A DNA stretch of 64,000 nucleotides, from NCBI GenBank assembly GCA_964511875.1, contig CAZEHS010000003.1, positions 1-64,000 on the forward strand, in the 5' to 3' direction. This document shows, in pieces, positions 35,833 to 44,080 of the stretch. The notes under the pieces were generated by a model. That model was given only the letters and a program-made list of their open reading frames with translations. It was not told the origin of the DNA and did not search any database. The stretch comes from CAZEHS01 sp964511875 (GTDB lineage: Bacteria; Bacillota; Clostridia; Peptostreptococcales; Acidaminobacteraceae). The translations under genes were made by a program, and so were the position numbers. Positions within the stretch are counted from its first letter, which is position 1; each line of letters starts with the position of its first letter.

Positions 35833-36918
35833 ATGCTATTTGAACAGTTCGACTCAACGAAGAATGAAATGCTGCAAATCATGGATCAGGAGGGCGTTGT
35901 CCTGCATCCTGATCTAATGCCGGATCTCGATAACGCGACATTGATGGAGATTTACCGTACCATGGTATTTTCGAGGTCCATCGATAACAAGGTTCTGCAA
36001 TACCAGCGGCAGGGCCGGATGCTGACCTATGCTCCGAATCTTGGGCAGGAAGCCGCTCAGGTTGGATCAATCGCGGCGACACTACCAACTGACTGGATGG
36101 CATCTTCATTCAGGGAACTGGGCTGCTGGCTATACAGGGGAGCTCCCCTGGAAAAGCTGCTGCTTTATTGGTACGGGAATGAGGATGGGATGCGGATGCC
36201 GGATGATATTCGAATCCTTCCGATAAGCGTACCCATTGCCTCCCAGCTTCAGCACGCCGTAGGACTTGCCTATGCGGCAAGGTACAGGGGACTCAGCGAT
36301 ATCGCCATCGGATTCGTCGGTGACGGCGGAACCTCTCAGGGTGATTTCCATGAGGCTCTCAACAATGCCGCTGTTCTGGGCGCCCCTGTCGTGTTCCTTA
36401 TCCAGAACAACCAGTATGCCATATCAGTTCCACGACTCTCCCAGACAAAAGCACTGAACCTGGCCATCAAATCCATAGCTTATGGAATACCGGGAATCCT
36501 GGTGGACGGCAATGATGTCTTCGCTGTATATGCTGCCGTCAACGAGGCGGTCTACCGCGCCCGCAGCGGTGGCGGCCCAAGCCTGATAGAGCTTTACACC
36601 TACCGCATGGGAGCCCATACTACTTCAGATGACCCTTCCATTTACAGGAGTCAGGAAGAGGTGGACGCATGGAAGCTTAAGGATCCCATAGACCGATTCC
36701 GAAAATGGCTGATTACCCGAGGCCTGTGGTCTGATGAGCAGAACCGGGAGCTGCAGCTGAAATATGATGACTACATCAAGAATACGTTCGAACAGAAGAT
36801 TGAGAAAGCAGAGCCCGTGGAGCTGCTTGAAGTTTTCAGCCATACCTATGAAACCATGCCGGATCACCTCAAGCGTCAGTATGAGGAACGCCGCGATTAT
36901 TTGAAACAGGAGGTGTAA
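35833..36918 (+). CDS. pdhA: pyruvate dehydrogenase E1 component, alpha subunit
   Basis: Thiamine-diphosphate-dependent decarboxylase subunit of the 2-oxo-acid dehydrogenase complex. The 361 residues contain YQRQGRMLTYAPNLGQEAA near 60, the ThDP motif GDGGTSQGDFHEALNNAA near 160 and the phosphorylation-loop-like YRMGAHTTSDDP near 260, all typical of Bacillus-type PdhA. The ATG at 35833 follows AAAGGAGG; the open frame to 35806 overlaps lplA and is rejected. Pyruvate is the likely substrate, though branched-chain oxo acids cannot be excluded. Confidence 0.93.
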   Translation: MLFEQFDSTKNEMLQIMDQEGVVLHPDLMPDLDNATLMEIYRTMVFSRSIDNKVLQYQRQGRMLTYAPNLGQEAAQVGSIAATLPTDWMASSFRELGCWLYRGAPLEKLLLYWYGNEDGMRMPDDIRILPISVPIASQLQHAVGLAYAARYRGLSDIAIGFVGDGGTSQGDFHEALNNAAVLGAPVVFLIQNNQYAISVPRLSQTKALNLAIKSIAYGIPGILVDGNDVFAVYAAVNEAVYRARSGGGPSLIELYTYRMGAHTTSDDPSIYRSQEEVDAWKLKDPIDRFRKWLITRGLWSDEQNRELQLKYDDYIKNTFEQKIEKAEPVELLEVFSHTYETMPDHLKRQYEERRDYLKQEV

Positions 36919-36920
36919 TC

Positions 36921-37895
36921 ATGCTGATGAATCTCGTTGAAGCCGTAAACAGCGCCATGGATTCTGAAATGACTCTGGATTCTTCTGTTATCGTGTTCGG
37001 AGAGGATTCCGGGTTCGAGGGCGGCGTGTTCCGCGCCACTAAAGGACTCCAGGCAAAATTTGGGAAAGACCGATGCTTTGACAGCATTCTGGCTGAATCC
37101 GCAATTGTCGGCACCGCAATCGGAATGGCCATAAACGGATTGAGGCCGATTGCTGAAATCCAGTTCGAAGGTTTCCTATATCCCGCTCTGAATCAGATTT
37201 ATACCCATGCTTCAAGGATACGGAACCGGTCCAGGGGCAAATATACTGTCCCGATGGTAATTCGTATGCCATACGGCGGCGGCGTCAAAGCGCTTGAACA
37301 TCATTCGGAAACACCAGAAATCCTGCTTGCTCATATCCCAGGACTCAAGGTCGTTATCCCTTCAACCCCTTATGATGCCAAAGGACTTCTCATTGCTGCC
37401 ATCCGCGATCCTGATCCGGTCATATTCTTTGAACCCAAACGGATATACCGGGCTTTTCGCCAGGAGGTTCCCGAGGAGGCTTACACCTTGCCTATCGGTA
37501 AGGCCCAAATAATCAAGGAAGGCAATCAGATGACCGTTGTCACCTACGGTGCCATGGTACGGGATGTGCAGGAATCCGTCAAGACCCTGGAATCCGAAGG
37601 CTTCAGCATTGAGCTGATCGACCTCCGTACAATCTCGCCTTATGACCGGGCTACCGTGATCGCATCGGTTCAAAAGACAGGCAGGTTCGCAGTGGTTCAC
37701 GAAGCTGTCACTACCTTTGGCGTGGGAGCCGAACTGATCGCTGCTGTAAACGAGGATGCATTCCTCTACCTGGAAGCTCCGCCGATGCGGATCGCATCGC
37801 CGGATATTGTCATTCCGCTGCCCCAGGGTGAGCATTTCTTTCAATTGGATTCGGCTTATATCACTCATAAGCTCCGGTCAGTTCTAAAATTTTAG
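36921..37895 (+). CDS. pdhB: pyruvate dehydrogenase E1 component, beta subunit
   Basis: A 324-residue E1-beta, pairing with PdhA in an alpha2beta2 tetramer. It has the transketolase pyrimidine-binding fold (VFGEDSGFEGGVFRATKGL near residue 24) and the C-terminal transketolase domain (IELIDLRTISPYD near 230). AGGAGG precedes the start, 2 bp after the pdhA stop, so translation is tightly coupled. Confidence 0.95.
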   Translation: MLMNLVEAVNSAMDSEMTLDSSVIVFGEDSGFEGGVFRATKGLQAKFGKDRCFDSILAESAIVGTAIGMAINGLRPIAEIQFEGFLYPALNQIYTHASRIRNRSRGKYTVPMVIRMPYGGGVKALEHHSETPEILLAHIPGLKVVIPSTPYDAKGLLIAAIRDPDPVIFFEPKRIYRAFRQEVPEEAYTLPIGKAQIIKEGNQMTVVTYGAMVRDVQESVKTLESEGFSIELIDLRTISPYDRATVIASVQKTGRFAVVHEAVTTFGVGAELIAAVNEDAFLYLEAPPMRIASPDIVIPLPQGEHFFQLDSAYITHKLRSVLKF

Positions 37896-37905
37896 GAGGA
37901 TGACG

Positions 37906-39225
37906 ATGAAAGACATACTGTTCGCAGATATCGGTGAAGGCATCCACGAAGGTGTTCTCCGCCAGTGGGCCGTCCAAGCCGGTGAGGCCGTAAAAGAGGG
38001 GCAGACGCTTTTCTTAGTGGAGACAGACAAAGTCACTGCGGAGATTCCCTCCCCCGTTGACGGTAAGGTTGCCGATCTGATGGCCCAGGTCGGCGAAACC
38101 ATAAAGGTAGGCCAGACAATCCTGCGCATTGATGACGGCAGTGAAACACCAGCTGCAAGCAAGGAAATAAAGAAGGAGCCTGAAGTTGGCGAACCTGTGA
38201 AAAAACAGGAGGTTACTATAACAGAGCAAGGGAGTACCAGTGTGGTGGGGCAACTGGTTATTTCTTCTGAAGTGATCCCCTCCAGTCATGAGGGCGGACA
38301 TGTCACTGAAGAATCTCCCTCCATGAGGAAGAAGGTACTGGCAACGCCTGTGGCGCGTAAAATGGCGCAGGACCTCGGCGTTGATATCAATACGCTTATC
38401 GGTACAGGTCCTGCCGGGCGGATTATGAAGGATGATATCCAGCAGGCGGTCAGTAAGCCGGCTGAAACGGCAGCTCAGGCGGAGGGTACAGCCATTAAAC
38501 CTGCTGTTCAGCCAACGGCCCCTGCTGCCATGGACCAGCAGGTTCCTATGAGCATGCTGCGAAAAACAATTGCCCGCAACATGACCCTGTCAAAAACAAC
38601 GATTCCTCATGCCGCAGCCATGGACGAGGTTGATGTAACAGAGCTTGTGCATCTGCGCGAGCAGATGAAAGCCGTTGCACAGGATGAAGGTGTTCACCTG
38701 ACGTTCATGGGTTTTATCCTGAAAGCGGCAGCAGCTGCACTGAAAGCTCATCCTGATGTCAATGCCAGCCTCTCAGAGGATGGCGAGTACATGATCCTGC
38801 ATAAATCCGTGAACCTCGGAATAGCAGTGGATACACCTGAAGGTCTGATGGTCCCTGTCATCCAGGGAGCAGATTCCAGAGGAATACTTGACCTTGCAAT
38901 GGAGACCGCCCGATTGGCCGAGGCCTGCAGGGCCCATACGATCAAGCTGGATGAGCTGCAGGGCGGCACCTTCAGCATAACCAATTACGGATCGGCCGGT
39001 ACCCTGTTCGGTCTGCCGGTGATCAAGCCCAACGAGGCGGCTATTCTAGGGGTCGGAACAATCACTAAAAAACCCGTGGTAATCGATGACCAGATTGTCG
39101 TACGGGATATCCTGGCACTGACCCTCTGTTTCGATCACCGAATCGTAGACGGCGGAGGAGCAGGACGATTCATGAACGAAATCAAGCGCCTCCTGAAGCA
39201 GCCGCTGCTGCTTCTGATGAAGTAG
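37906..39225 (+). CDS. pdhC: dihydrolipoamide acetyltransferase (E2)
   Basis: Core acyltransferase of the complex, 439 residues. Domains in order: one lipoyl domain with the modified lysine in VETDKVTAE (about residue 41), a flexible Pro/Ala/Glu linker, a peripheral-subunit-binding domain (VLATPVARKMAQDLGVDINT, about 140-175), a second linker, and the catalytic domain ending in the active-site motif DHRIVDGGGAGRF (about 405). The second ATG (37906) fits the AGGAGG spacing better than the first at 37900. It is the substrate of the lipoate ligase encoded upstream. Confidence 0.94.
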   Translation: MKDILFADIGEGIHEGVLRQWAVQAGEAVKEGQTLFLVETDKVTAEIPSPVDGKVADLMAQVGETIKVGQTILRIDDGSETPAASKEIKKEPEVGEPVKKQEVTITEQGSTSVVGQLVISSEVIPSSHEGGHVTEESPSMRKKVLATPVARKMAQDLGVDINTLIGTGPAGRIMKDDIQQAVSKPAETAAQAEGTAIKPAVQPTAPAAMDQQVPMSMLRKTIARNMTLSKTTIPHAAAMDEVDVTELVHLREQMKAVAQDEGVHLTFMGFILKAAAAALKAHPDVNASLSEDGEYMILHKSVNLGIAVDTPEGLMVPVIQGADSRGILDLAMETARLAEACRAHTIKLDELQGGTFSITNYGSAGTLFGLPVIKPNEAAILGVGTITKKPVVIDDQIVVRDILALTLCFDHRIVDGGGAGRFMNEIKRLLKQPLLLLMK

Positions 39226-39233
39226 GCGATGCC

Positions 39234-40616
39234 ATGGACTATGACATTTGCATCATCGGAGGCGGCCCAGGCGGTTATGTAGCCGCAATCAAGGCCGCTC
39301 AGCTGGGGGCCAAAACAGCCCTCATCGAAAATGACAGGATCGGCGGGGTCTGTCTGAATTACGGCTGCATACCCACCAAGACCATGCTCCGTACTGCCAG
39401 GCTCTTCTCGGATATCCAGGATGCAGCCAGGTACGGTATTGTGCTGGAAGGCAGCAAGGCCACCATCGATTGGACACGGCTGATGAAACGCAAGGATTCA
39501 GTCGTCAATCAGCTTGTCGGAGGCGTCAAGCAGCTTCTGAAACGCAATGGCGTTACTGTTTTTGAGGGGTTTGGGACGGTTCAGGATCCCCACACCGTCC
39601 GTGTAGGGGATCAGACAATCACATCATCCCATCTGATTGTTGCTACAGGTACCTCGACAGCATTTCCTAACATCCCCGGTCTCACCAAAGCACGGGAGAA
39701 GGGCATCGCCATCGACAGCACAGGGGCCCTGGTGCTCGAGGCCTTACCGAAGAGTATGATCATCCTCGGGGGCGGTGTTGTGGCAGTGGAATTCGCCACC
39801 CTGTTCAACGGCCTGGGAACTGAAGTCGTCATGGTGCAGCGTTCAGCGGAAATCCTGAAGAATCTGGACTCTGAGGTTCGTCACACCATGCAGTCTCACC
39901 TGGTTCAATCCGGCGTGAAACTTTATCACAGCACGAAAGTCCTGTCTGTTTCTGATCACGTTGTCGCCCTGGATACCCCAGAAGGACCCATCAAGGTCAG
40001 CGCCGATTACATTCTGGTTTCCACGGGACGAAGCGCAAACATGGCAGGCCTGGAAGCACTGAACCTGAAAATGTCAAACGGTTATGTCGAGACGGACGTC
40101 CACCTTCGCACCAATATTCCGGACGTGTATGCCATCGGGGATCTGAATGGGAAGTTCATGCTGGCCCATGTCGCCTCTGCAGAAGGCATCACAGCAGTCG
40201 AAAATATCCTTGGCAACAAGACTGCCATCAATTACGACCGTGTTCCCTCCTGCATTTACAGCTTCCCGGAGGTGGGGGTCGTTGGGATGACTGAAGACGA
40301 GGCTGCCCAAAGGGGATATGACGTCCTGATCAGCATTTTCCCTCTCACTGCAAACGGTAAGGCTCTTGCAGAGGGTGACAACCTGGGATTTGTGAAGATT
40401 GTGGCTGAAAAGAAATACGGCGAAGTGCTGGGGGTTCACATTGTAGCCTCACACGCCACGGACATGATTGCAGAAGCAGTGGCAACGTTGGAGCTGGAAG
40501 GCACGGTTCATGACCTGGCACGTACGGTACACCCGCACCCAACCCTATCCGAAATAGTCATGGAAGCGGCCCATGGGGCGGTGGACAAACCTATTCATAT
40601 TTTCAGGGAACCGTGA
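39234..40616 (+). CDS. lpdA: dihydrolipoyl dehydrogenase (E3)
   Basis: FAD flavoprotein that reoxidises dihydrolipoamide with NAD+. The 460 residues carry the FAD-binding GGGPGGYVAAIKAAQLG (residues 8-24), the redox disulfide CLNYGCIPTK (about 41-50), the NAD-binding GGGVVAVEFA region near 180 and the C-terminal HPHPTLSE with the catalytic histidine. It is the last gene of the pdh operon; a long hairpin follows 27 bp after the stop. Confidence 0.95.
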   Translation: MDYDICIIGGGPGGYVAAIKAAQLGAKTALIENDRIGGVCLNYGCIPTKTMLRTARLFSDIQDAARYGIVLEGSKATIDWTRLMKRKDSVVNQLVGGVKQLLKRNGVTVFEGFGTVQDPHTVRVGDQTITSSHLIVATGTSTAFPNIPGLTKAREKGIAIDSTGALVLEALPKSMIILGGGVVAVEFATLFNGLGTEVVMVQRSAEILKNLDSEVRHTMQSHLVQSGVKLYHSTKVLSVSDHVVALDTPEGPIKVSADYILVSTGRSANMAGLEALNLKMSNGYVETDVHLRTNIPDVYAIGDLNGKFMLAHVASAEGITAVENILGNKTAINYDRVPSCIYSFPEVGVVGMTEDEAAQRGYDVLISIFPLTANGKALAEGDNLGFVKIVAEKKYGEVLGVHIVASHATDMIAEAVATLELEGTVHDLARTVHPHPTLSEIVMEAAHGAVDKPIHIFREP

Positions 40617-40642
40617 ACGGATACTGCTAGGTTAACGCAATG

Positions 40643-40692
40643 AATAGGCTGTCTCATAACAGGAATATGATTCCTGTAAGAGACAGCCTATT
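40643..40692 (+). terminator. long compound hairpin at the end of the pdh operon
   Basis: AATAGGCTGTCTC pairs with GAGACAGCCTATT and an inner ACAGGAAT pairs with ATTCCTGT, separated by small bulges. It lies between convergent lpdA and ligD and probably ends both transcripts, though only short T-runs follow. Confidence 0.65.
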
Positions 40693-40707
40693 TGCGTTTA
40701 TAGAAGT

Positions 40708-40740
40708 TGTCATCGCGAGCAAAGCGCGGCGATCTCTCTC
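40708..40740. repeat. REP-like interspersed repeat
   Basis: GTCATCGCGAGCAAAGCGCG and the following GCGATCTC resemble the small 'GTCATTGCGAGC...GCAATCTC' repeats scattered in many bacterial genomes. The stem CATCGC/GCGATC is visible. Only one copy is in the window. Confidence 0.4.
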
Positions 40741-40788
40741 TTGAGAACAATGTGGTAAATGCAAGCTTTAATACTTCTTTTCAAGACT

Positions 40789-43215
40789 TCATTTTTTCAA
40801 GTTTTGACTTGTCCGGTAGAAATCCTCCCAGGGATCATCCTCTGAAATCCGCCTCATTGCCTCTTCCATACCGATTCCATTGGGTTCCACCGTATCAAGC
40901 TCGTCCCATGAAATGGGCATGGAAACGGGGGCACCCTTCCTCGCCCTCAGGGAATAGGGTGCAACGCTGGTGGCGGTTCTATTGTTTCTGATCCAATCGA
41001 TGAAGATCTTTCCTTTTCTTTTTTCCTTTCGCATGTTGCTTGTGTAGCGGTCAGGCCACCGCTGTTCCATGACCTTGGCCATGAGCTTTGCAAACTCCCG
41101 TACCGTATCCCAGTCCGCCTTGGGCTCAAGGGGTACGACCAGATGGTAACCCTTTCCTCCGCTGGTCTTGAGAAACGATTCCAATGAAAGCTCGTCCAGT
41201 ACCTTCTTCATGTCCCGTACACCCTCACGGAGCCTGTTCAGATCCATCCCCTCATCCGGATCCAGATCAAAGACAATCATGTCGGGCTTTTCCAGATGAT
41301 CTATCTGGCTCCCCCATACATGAAACTCCAACGTGCCGATCTGTACGGAGTAGATGATGCCCTGAACATTCTTGATGAAAAAGTATTCTTCCACATCCCC
41401 GCTGTTTTCTCTGACGGGCAGCTTACCCAGCCCTTCTGCAGCCTGATGAAGATGCTTCTGATAGAAACATTCACTGGGTACGCCATCAGGACAGCGGACA
41501 AAGCTCAGCACCCGGTTCCCTACGTAGGGCATCATGCGGCCTGCGACCGCCTCATAGTAGCGCGCCACATCTTCCTTGGTGATTCCGCTGCCCTCAAAGA
41601 GTTCCTTGTCCGGACTGCTTACCTTGACGCTGCTCACCAGGATGCTCTTGTGGTCGGATTTCTTAGGTTTAGGATTTTCCTCAGCCGCTTCTTCCTTGTC
41701 TTTCATATCTTCCCTCACAACGTCCCTTGGTTCCTTATCCGTTCGTAACCCTTTATAGCTGGCTTGTATCAGCAGATTCTCATCGGACCATTCTGCGAAT
41801 CGGATCTCTGCAATCAAAGTTGGTTCAAGCCAGGTGATGGTCTCGTCACTCCTCTTTTCAGGCGTATCCCTGAACGGTGATGTCTGACTTTTTATTTCCC
41901 TGAACTTCTCCTCGAGCATATCCATGGTCTTCTGGGTGAACCCTGTTCCCGCACGTCCTGCATAGATAAGGTCCTGCCCTTCATAAACTCCAAGAAGAAG
42001 CGCACTCACACCGGCTCTTTTTTTGTCAGTAAGCGAATAGCCTCCAATGACGAATTCCTGTCTGGTATCACATTTCATTTTAAGCCAATCGCCGTTTCTT
42101 GATCCGCTATAGATGGAATCCGCCCTTTTACATAGGATTCCTTCCATATTGGCTTTACAGGCAGCAATGAGGATATCCTCAGTGTTCCCACTCGTATGGT
42201 TGCTGTAATGGAGGCTTTTCGGTGCATCCTCCAGGAGGAATTTCAGCATTTCCTTTCTTTTTATCAAAGGTTCCCGTCTCAAATCCGACCCTGTAAGTGC
42301 CAACAGATCGAATAGGGCATAGGTGAGACTTTTCCCCCTGGGATTCTGGATGTATCGCTGCAAAGCCTGGAAGTCCGTCTTTCCTTTCGAATCAAGGACC
42401 ACCATTTCCCCATCCAGAACCATGGTCCTCCCATCAGCCCATTCAAGCAGGGTATCTGCCATGACATGAAACTTCTTTGTATAATCCTGTCCATTCCTCG
42501 TCAGGAGACGCACCCGATTGCCATCAAGATAGGCAAGGATTCTGTAGCCGTCATATTTCAATTCATAAATCCAGTCATCACCGGCAGGCGCCTTATCCAC
42601 AAGCACTGGAAGCTGCGCACTCACTTCCCCGAAGGGGAGATCAACGGATTTTCCCTCCCGAATTTCCTCCATGGTCCGTCCGGTACGGATGCTGGTTGTG
42701 AATCCGGAGACCCCGTCAAAGTCCATGACTTCCTTGTCCTTCTCCTTGATGAGAAGCCAGTTCTTTTCGTTCATTTCTTCCCTGGCTTTCATTCTGACCA
42801 GAGCCCATTTCCCCTTTAGCCTCTTACCTTTGATGATGAGCTTCAGGGACCCCTCCTTCAACCCCTTCTCCACATCTGCCAGAGGTTCCCAATAACCCTC
42901 ATCCCAAAGCATGACGATTCCTCCGCCGTATTCCTTCTCAGGAATGGTACCCTCAAAATTCCGGTATTCCAGCGGATGGTCCTCTACCCGGACAGCCAGC
43001 CTCTTGTCATGTGGATCGTATGAAGGACCTTTTGGTACAGCCCAACTCAGCAGGACGCCTTCCCACTCCAAACGGAGGTCGTAGTGATCGCTGCGGGCTT
43101 GATGGTGCTGAACGACAAATTTCAGCTTTTCTGATGACTTTTCTTTCCGTCCCGCCGGCTCTTTCGACTTCTCGAAGTCTCTTTTCCTGTCGTATTCCTC
43201 CAGATTCCGTTCCAT
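40789..43215 (-). CDS. ligD: DNA ligase D (phosphoesterase-ligase-polymerase)
   Basis: The multifunctional enzyme of bacterial non-homologous end joining, 808 residues, with all three domains. Order: 3'-phosphoesterase (about 25-175; VVQHHQARSDHYDLRLEW with metal-binding His/Asp), ATP-dependent ligase (about 200-510; nucleotidyl-lysine in ELKYDGYRI), and primase-polymerase (about 530-800; metal-binding VFDLDPDEG). This PE-LIG-POL order is that of Bacillus/Clostridia-like LigD variants, differing from Pseudomonas PE-LIG-POL only in detail. Its ATG shares one base with the ku stop codon (TAATG), so translation is coupled to Ku. Confidence 0.94.
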   Translation of the reverse strand: MERNLEEYDRKRDFEKSKEPAGRKEKSSEKLKFVVQHHQARSDHYDLRLEWEGVLLSWAVPKGPSYDPHDKRLAVRVEDHPLEYRNFEGTIPEKEYGGGIVMLWDEGYWEPLADVEKGLKEGSLKLIIKGKRLKGKWALVRMKAREEMNEKNWLLIKEKDKEVMDFDGVSGFTTSIRTGRTMEEIREGKSVDLPFGEVSAQLPVLVDKAPAGDDWIYELKYDGYRILAYLDGNRVRLLTRNGQDYTKKFHVMADTLLEWADGRTMVLDGEMVVLDSKGKTDFQALQRYIQNPRGKSLTYALFDLLALTGSDLRREPLIKRKEMLKFLLEDAPKSLHYSNHTSGNTEDILIAACKANMEGILCKRADSIYSGSRNGDWLKMKCDTRQEFVIGGYSLTDKKRAGVSALLLGVYEGQDLIYAGRAGTGFTQKTMDMLEEKFREIKSQTSPFRDTPEKRSDETITWLEPTLIAEIRFAEWSDENLLIQASYKGLRTDKEPRDVVREDMKDKEEAAEENPKPKKSDHKSILVSSVKVSSPDKELFEGSGITKEDVARYYEAVAGRMMPYVGNRVLSFVRCPDGVPSECFYQKHLHQAAEGLGKLPVRENSGDVEEYFFIKNVQGIIYSVQIGTLEFHVWGSQIDHLEKPDMIVFDLDPDEGMDLNRLREGVRDMKKVLDELSLESFLKTSGGKGYHLVVPLEPKADWDTVREFAKLMAKVMEQRWPDRYTSNMRKEKRKGKIFIDWIRNNRTATSVAPYSLRARKGAPVSMPISWDELDTVEPNGIGMEEAMRRISEDDPWEDFYRTSQNLKK

Positions 43216-44063
43216 TAGCCTTTGCTCACCTTCTTCCTGGGAGCCTTACCCGCTGCTTCAGTCTTGATTTCGCGCGATTTTTTTGCCTCCACGCTTCTCT
43301 TAAGAAGATCCATGATGTCCACGACTTTCCCGGTGAGAGCTGTATCCTCCCCTTCATCGATTTCCTCATCCTGGACGGCATCTCTTGATTTCTTCGATTT
43401 AGCCTCGATCCGCTTCATTACGGCTTCTCTATATTTATCTTTGTATTCTGCCGGTTTCCACTCTTCGGTCAAGCTGTCGATTAGGCTCTCAGCAAGCTCC
43501 AGCTCCTTTGGAGTGATCTTAACTGACTCAGGAACCTTCAGATCTTCCATTGAACGGATGTCATCATGGAACCTGATGAGATTGAGAACCAGTGCGCCAT
43601 TTATGGAATAAATCACGGTCAGGTATTCCTTAGTTCTTATCACAACCCGTGCTACGGCAATTTTTTCGGTTTTTTCCAGAGCTTCACGAAGAAGAATATA
43701 AGCCTTTTCCCCTCCTTTTGTGGGCGCAATGTAATAGGGCTTCTCCAGATACATGAGGGAGAGCTCTTCCCTCTTGATGAAGGTTTCAATGTCCACCGTC
43801 CTTGTTGCCGTCACATCCGCCTTCACAAAGTCCTCATCCGTCATGACCACGTATTCCCCGTCTTCAAACTCATAGGCCTTGACGATGTTGTCCCAGGGCA
43901 CTTCCTCGCCGGTGACTTCATTTACTCTTTTATACTTGATCTTGTTTTCATCTCGGGAATCAATAAGATGGAACTTCAGGTCATTATCCTCTTCCACGGG
44001 ATACAGATTTATAGGGATATTCACCAATCCGAAAGAAATGGCACCTTTCCATATTGATCTCAT
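43215..44063 (-). CDS. ku: Ku DNA end-binding protein
   Basis: Binds double-strand break ends and recruits LigD. The 282 residues start with the typical MRSIWKGAISFGLVNIPI and cover the Ku core beta-barrel (to about 250), followed by a Lys-rich tail (KSREIKTEAAGKAPRKKVSKG region) that in family members helps DNA contact. The GAGGAG ribosome binding site lies directly behind the stop of the upstream histidine kinase gene, only 17 nt away, so ku is probably cotranscribed with the two-component genes. Confidence 0.95.
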   Translation of the reverse strand: MRSIWKGAISFGLVNIPINLYPVEEDNDLKFHLIDSRDENKIKYKRVNEVTGEEVPWDNIVKAYEFEDGEYVVMTDEDFVKADVTATRTVDIETFIKREELSLMYLEKPYYIAPTKGGEKAYILLREALEKTEKIAVARVVIRTKEYLTVIYSINGALVLNLIRFHDDIRSMEDLKVPESVKITPKELELAESLIDSLTEEWKPAEYKDKYREAVMKRIEAKSKKSRDAVQDEEIDEGEDTALTGKVVDIMDLLKRSVEAKKSREIKTEAAGKAPRKKVSKG

Positions 44064-44080
44064 TACCGTTCACTCCTCAC

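Noticed and set aside
36929..37868. Possible antisense genes within pdhB
   Set aside because: Several frames are open opposite pdhB, as expected from its codon use; none resembles a known protein.
40707..40991. 94-codon open frame starting MSSRAKRGDLS
   Set aside because: Starts in a REP-like repeat, whose translation gives this familiar spurious peptide, and then runs antisense to ligD.
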